Assembly: GCA_028868395.1 (NCBI GenBank)
Contig: JAGWUO010000049.1
Coordinates: forward strand, 1-7,503
From: Cytophagales bacterium
GTDB taxonomy: Bacteria > Bacteroidota > Bacteroidia > Cytophagales > Spirosomataceae
Reading direction: 5' to 3'
DNA: 7,503 bases
The notes under the pieces were generated by a model that saw only the letters and a list, made by a program, of their open reading frames with translations, did no database searches and had not been told where the DNA came from. A program made the translations under genes and the position numbers. Numbering within the stretch: position 1 is the first letter of the stretch; every line of letters starts with the position of its first letter. Below, piece after piece: positions 4,004 to 7,503 of this stretch.

Positions 4004-6467
4004 ATCCAATCGTAGGCGTTACCTGCGCCTTGTCATTCAAGAATTGGGTAGGAATGGCGTTGCTACCGTCTTTGGCAATAGGTAAACCATTCGTTGTCGC
4101 AAAGGCTGAATTATCCTCTAAACGCTTGAAGGTATAGGTGGGAATTCCTGGATTCACGGCGATGTACCAGTTCGTCACGTCGAGGAACAAATCGATGGTC
4201 GTTTTCTTCAAATTGTATTTCTTGTCAATACGCACATCGCTCGAATGGAAGTTTGGGAGACGTTGTGTATTGAGACGCGAATAGTCAAAGGTGCCTTGGC
4301 CTAAAGTTAGGTAACTGGACTTAGATATTGTTTCATCATAGGGTGTGTAAGGTGCTCCGCCTTGGTAACGGAAACGAAGCCCTAGCTCCCAATTGCGTGG
4401 GAATTTATAGCCCCAAGTAACGCTCAATAAGTGTTGGTTATCCCAGCTGGAGGCGATTAAATTGCCATCAAAACCGCTGTACATACTGCGGTAATAGGTG
4501 TAAGACAAGATTCCGAATGATTTGTCGGTCAGTTTCTTTTGGGCAAATAACTCAAAACCATAGGCCCTACCTTTCCCAGAAGTGGTCACATCTTCGTTGC
4601 CCAAAATGTTAAAGTCGCCTCCTAAATTGGCTAATGATATTCCCTTAGCATTTGAAATAGGCACATTGGCATATTCTTTTACAAAGGCTTCCGCCGTGAA
4701 ACGCAAGGATTCGTTGTGCAAGTATTCAAGTCCAGCAACATAATGATTACTTTGTTGGTATTTCGCATCTTGATTTACCAGTTGAGGAGGTGAATACGCA
4801 AAATTATATTGCATCGAATTGAATGGCGGGGTGCTTGCATAACCTAAAATCGTATACGGAGCTAACTTGAAATAGCGCCCCACGGAAGCATTGGCTGTCC
4901 ATTTTTCAGATAGCACATAACTGGCAGAAACACGGGGTGAGATGGTTTCCAAAGGATCCATTCCTGTCGTTGTGAAGCTATTCATATCCGTGCGAAGGCC
5001 GGCACTTAGACCTAATTTGGAGTCAAAAAAGGTCTTCGAAACCTGTGCAAAAGCACCGTATTTCCATAGAGAATTCAATGGACTCCTATAAAAAATAGAA
5101 GTCGTAGGATAGGCTAAACGAATTGCAGGACTCGCAGTTATATTATTCAACACCTGATAAGTACTGTTCGCATATTCCACGAACTGCGCAGAAAGGCCAT
5201 AATTGATCTTCCAGCCATTCGTGTTTTTATTCACATCCACACGCAATTTATTTTCCGTTTCGCGAGAGGCATAATCAAAATTTAATTGCGATGGATCTTT
5301 CTTTAAATTGTCCTCATAACGCAGGAAATTATTGTCAAACACATTTCTAGATAGCGCCACATTCACATAGCCATTATCCAGCAATTTCTTCAACGACATT
5401 CCCAGGGTATAATTCCACTGATTGATCAGCGGATTCGAGTTATAGATGTATAATTTCTCCGGTGTGGCTTTTTTCAGTGTGCCAAAAGAGAAGTCATCAA
5501 TCGCCCCCAATCCCATCAACGAAAGTGTCGTAGTGGAATTGATTTGCTTCGTGATTTTGAACTGTGCATCCCAGAAGTTTGGGCGAATAGGGATATCTAA
5601 AGCCTGAAAAAGGAATTGCAAATACGAGCGGCGGACGGAAGCTAAAAACGTCGTTTTACCTGATTTGGAAAGTGGCCCCTCTGTTGTTAAAGCGAATTCA
5701 GTCGCGCTTAAACGCGCATTTCCTTGGAATTTATTCGGATTTCCGGTGCGTTGTTTGAACTGGAAAACGGAACTTAAGGCATTGTCATAACGGGCATCAA
5801 AGGCGGAAGAGCTCAGTTTCACATCCTCAATAAAGGAAACGTTTAGAATCCCTTGTGGACCGCCGCTGCTGCCTTGTGTTTGGAAGTGATTTAAGACTGG
5901 AATTTCAATTCCGTCTAAGTAGTAGACGTTTTCGTTCGGGCCTCCACCGCGAATAATGATGTCATTTCTGAAACCTCCGCCTTGTGGACCTCCGCCTACC
6001 CCGGGTAGGGTTTGGATCACTTTGCTGACGTCGAAATTACCGCCGGGATTGCTCTTTATCTCTTCTGTCGTAAGCCGTTGAACACTGAGAGGAGATTCTA
6101 AGGTGGCGGCTTTGGCAGTGCGGCGGTTTTGGGTGACTACCACTTCCGTTAATTCTTGGTTAGAGGGTACTAATTCAATGTTCAAATAATTCTCGTTACC
6201 GGCATTGATGATCACGTTGAAGGCGGTGTATTTCTCATAGCCTACCGCGGAGAATGATATGTTGTAGGTTTTTAGGGCCAAACCCGTTAAACGGAACTTT
6301 CCTTTGTCATCTGCGTTTACGCCTTTGGTAGAACCGTCGAGCGATACAGAAACTCCAGCAATAGGTTTTTGGGTTAATTGATCGACGATTTTACCGGAGA
6401 TGCGGCCGTTGTTTTGGCCCAAAACCGAAAAGGAAAATAACAGCAATAAAAGGACATTTTTCATCAT
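3987..6467 (-). CDS. TonB-dependent outer-membrane receptor with carboxypeptidase-regulatory-like N-terminal domain
   Basis: This 826-residue outer-membrane beta-barrel is predicted to import an unknown ligand with energy from TonB/ExbBD. A signal peptide covers about residues 1-17 (MMKNV, a leucine-rich core, then VLG before Gln18). A carboxypeptidase-regulatory-like beta domain follows (about 21-101), then a TonB-box-like ELTEVVV (105-111), the plug (about 120-235, with IIRGGGPNENVYYLDGIEIP) and the barrel, which ends in the aromatic FIVEF typical of outer-membrane proteins. It is shorter than typical SusC proteins and no SusD partner is visible downstream, so a glycan-utilisation pair is not supported. 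Met1 or Met2 could be the start; they are adjacent. It begins 17 bp after the oxidase-like gene's stop on the same strand, suggesting co-transcription. The ligand cannot be told from the sequence. Confidence 0.93.
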   Translation of the reverse strand: MMKNVLLLLLFSFSVLGQNNGRISGKIVDQLTQKPIAGVSVSLDGSTKGVNADDKGKFRLTGLALKTYNISFSAVGYEKYTAFNVIINAGNENYLNIELVPSNQELTEVVVTQNRRTAKAATLESPLSVQRLTTEEIKSNPGGNFDVSKVIQTLPGVGGGPQGGGFRNDIIIRGGGPNENVYYLDGIEIPVLNHFQTQGSSGGPQGILNVSFIEDVKLSSSAFDARYDNALSSVFQFKQRTGNPNKFQGNARLSATEFALTTEGPLSKSGKTTFLASVRRSYLQFLFQALDIPIRPNFWDAQFKITKQINSTTTLSLMGLGAIDDFSFGTLKKATPEKLYIYNSNPLINQWNYTLGMSLKKLLDNGYVNVALSRNVFDNNFLRYEDNLKKDPSQLNFDYASRETENKLRVDVNKNTNGWKINYGLSAQFVEYANSTYQVLNNITASPAIRLAYPTTSIFYRSPLNSLWKYGAFAQVSKTFFDSKLGLSAGLRTDMNSFTTTGMDPLETISPRVSASYVLSEKWTANASVGRYFKLAPYTILGYASTPPFNSMQYNFAYSPPQLVNQDAKYQQSNHYVAGLEYLHNESLRFTAEAFVKEYANVPISNAKGISLANLGGDFNILGNEDVTTSGKGRAYGFELFAQKKLTDKSFGILSYTYYRSMYSGFDGNLIASSWDNQHLLSVTWGYKFPRNWELGLRFRYQGGAPYTPYDETISKSSYLTLGQGTFDYSRLNTQRLPNFHSSDVRIDKKYNLKKTTIDLFLDVTNWYIAVNPGIPTYTFKRLEDNSAFATTNGLPIAKDGSNAIPTQFLNDKAQVTPTIGFIVEF

Positions 6468-6484
6468 AGCCCTATAACCAATAA

Positions 6485-7503
6485 CTAGCTATAAATGTTT
6501 CTTTGCAAGAACGCATTTTTCCATTTGCCTTGCGGATCCATCTTCTTCGCTAGGGCTAAGAAATCTTTGAATTTAGGGTAGCGACTTTGCACTTCCGCAG
6601 CCGGCATCGTGAAGATTTTGCCCCAATGCGGCATCGCACCCAGAGGTCTCAATTTCGCCTCCACCTGTGGAATGACTTTCATCACTTTCTCTACTTCTTG
6701 CTTCCACGTGAAGTGAATGGCGATGACATCCTTTTTATAAGCTGGGCTTAACCACAATTCATCGGCAGCAATACTGCGCACTTCGGTCACAAACAAAACG
6801 GGTGAAACAATCTCGTGCAAACTTTCCACGGCCATAATGGCCTTATAGGCATTTTCGCGTGGTACGAAAAACTCCGTCTGCAATTCCGCTCCATTGCTCG
6901 GCGTGAAGCCCATTTTGAAGTGTGGCAAACGCTCGTACCAAGGTCCTGGAACGCCCATTTGGTCCGTGCAATTCACCGGAGAATTCACCTTAATTGGGTG
7001 CAAATTAGTCGTCGCGGGTGTGGCTCCGTAGAAATTCGTTTTAGGCACTACATCGCCCACTTTCTTCTTCACCCATACCTGGTTGATATTTTTATCAAGC
7101 CAGTGCGTAAACATACTTACGCTGTAACCGGCGGAATAAATCTCGTCAAAATGATGCTCTAGGGCACTCATTGGCAGGTTTTCATACACCTCCTGCGTTA
7201 CTTGAAAAGTCGGCTGAATGGCTAAGGCAAGCTTTGTCACAATGCCCAAAGCCCCAATATTCACCACCGCCCCATAAAATTCTGGATTCGTCCTATCCCA
7301 CTGAACCAAGGTTCCGTCTGCTTTCATGATTTCAATCGCCCGAACCGCGGACGAAAGATTCCCCGTTTTACCTCCCGAACCGTGGGTCGCCGTAGCGCAA
7401 GCTCCCGCTACCGAAATATGCGGCAACGATGCCAAATTATGAATCGCATAACCCCGCTGATCGATGTATAATCCTAGCGTCCCGTATTTAATACCTCCTT
7501 CAA
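6485..7503 (-). CDS. FAD-linked oxidase, alditol/xylitol oxidase-like (5' end outside the window)
   Basis: This flavoenzyme has a PCMH-type FAD-binding domain and a C-terminal D-arabinono-1,4-lactone-oxidase-type domain. The frame stays open to the window edge, so 338 residues are visible and the true start lies beyond 7503. The codon at 7433-7435 is TTG and in-frame upstream residues (GGIKYGTLGLYIDQRGYAIHN) clearly belong to the FAD domain, so TTG is an internal leucine, not a start. Visible motifs are LASLPHISVAGACATATHGS, VNIGALGIVTKL, EVRSIAADELWLSP, IHFTW, and PHWGKIF with DPQGKWKNAF near the end. This pattern best fits alditol oxidases, which oxidise sugar alcohols with O2 and make H2O2; other aldonolactone oxidases are possible. 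The histidine that binds FAD covalently in that family would be in the missing part. No signal peptide can be judged. Confidence 0.9.
   Translation of the reverse strand, partial: EGGIKYGTLGLYIDQRGYAIHNLASLPHISVAGACATATHGSGGKTGNLSSAVRAIEIMKADGTLVQWDRTNPEFYGAVVNIGALGIVTKLALAIQPTFQVTQEVYENLPMSALEHHFDEIYSAGYSVSMFTHWLDKNINQVWVKKKVGDVVPKTNFYGATPATTNLHPIKVNSPVNCTDQMGVPGPWYERLPHFKMGFTPSNGAELQTEFFVPRENAYKAIMAVESLHEIVSPVLFVTEVRSIAADELWLSPAYKKDVIAIHFTWKQEVEKVMKVIPQVEAKLRPLGAMPHWGKIFTMPAAEVQSRYPKFKDFLALAKKMDPQGKWKNAFLQRNIYS

Noticed and set aside
3987..6467. SusC-type receptor of a polysaccharide utilisation locus
   Set aside because: The protein is shorter than usual SusC proteins and there is no SusD-like gene beside it; the downstream neighbour is the convergent pxpA.
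6815..7162. Plus-strand open frame of 115 codons
   Set aside because: Antisense to the conserved FAD-linked oxidase, with no start context or recognisable family.
7433..7435. TTG as the start codon of the FAD-linked oxidase
   Set aside because: The frame continues upstream to the window edge with residues typical of the FAD-binding domain, so the gene is cut by the window and TTG codes for an internal leucine.

Overview
The window looks like a chromosomal piece of a Bacteroidota bacterium, probably from the Cytophagia/Spirosomaceae side (inference). The reasons are a TonB-dependent receptor with an N-terminal carboxypeptidase-regulatory-like domain, no clear Shine-Dalgarno sequences, a Bacteroidota-type TAnnTTTG promoter element ahead of pdhA, and the housekeeping gene types present. 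I cannot name the genus from sequence alone.

Layout from left to right: (1) 1-245, a non-coding array of tiny hairpins; (2) recF on the minus strand, ending exactly where the array ends; (3) a 113-bp divergent intergenic region with a probable pdhA promoter; (4) pdhA, the E1-alpha subunit of pyruvate dehydrogenase, on the plus strand; (5) 2453-2677, a second hairpin array split by an intrinsic terminator; (6) a small minus-strand, AT-rich gene for a four-helix-bundle protein of the 23S rRNA intervening-sequence family; (7) 3102-3339, a third hairpin array, running to one base before (8) pxpA (5-oxoprolinase subunit A, plus strand); (9) a TonB-dependent receptor on the minus strand, overlapping pxpA tail to tail by 17 bp; (10) a partial FAD-linked alditol-oxidase-like gene on the minus strand that runs off the right edge and lies 17 bp upstream of the receptor, probably in the same operon.

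The notable content is the family of three arrays. Each is built from a conserved hexamer (GACTAA, or TTAGTC when read the other way) alternating with a short perfect hairpin, usually a 5-bp stem, a 3-nt loop and a 5-bp stem, giving a 19-bp period. Stem sequences differ from unit to unit, but the two arms change together: I count 34 hairpins, of which 31 are fully paired. On the GACTAA strand 33 of 34 stems close with C-G and 23 of 34 loops are GNA (GAA, GCA or GTA). The arrays have polarity, fill the intergenic spaces up to the gene ends, and supply or abut stop codons. The four-helix-bundle gene sits between two arrays of opposite orientation, so its flanks could pair into a long stem with the gene in the loop. 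That layout recalls the 23S rRNA intervening sequences in which this protein family was first found. Whether the gene and the arrays form one system is a hypothesis.

The protein genes otherwise look like ordinary, intact housekeeping or transport genes with no shared pathway.
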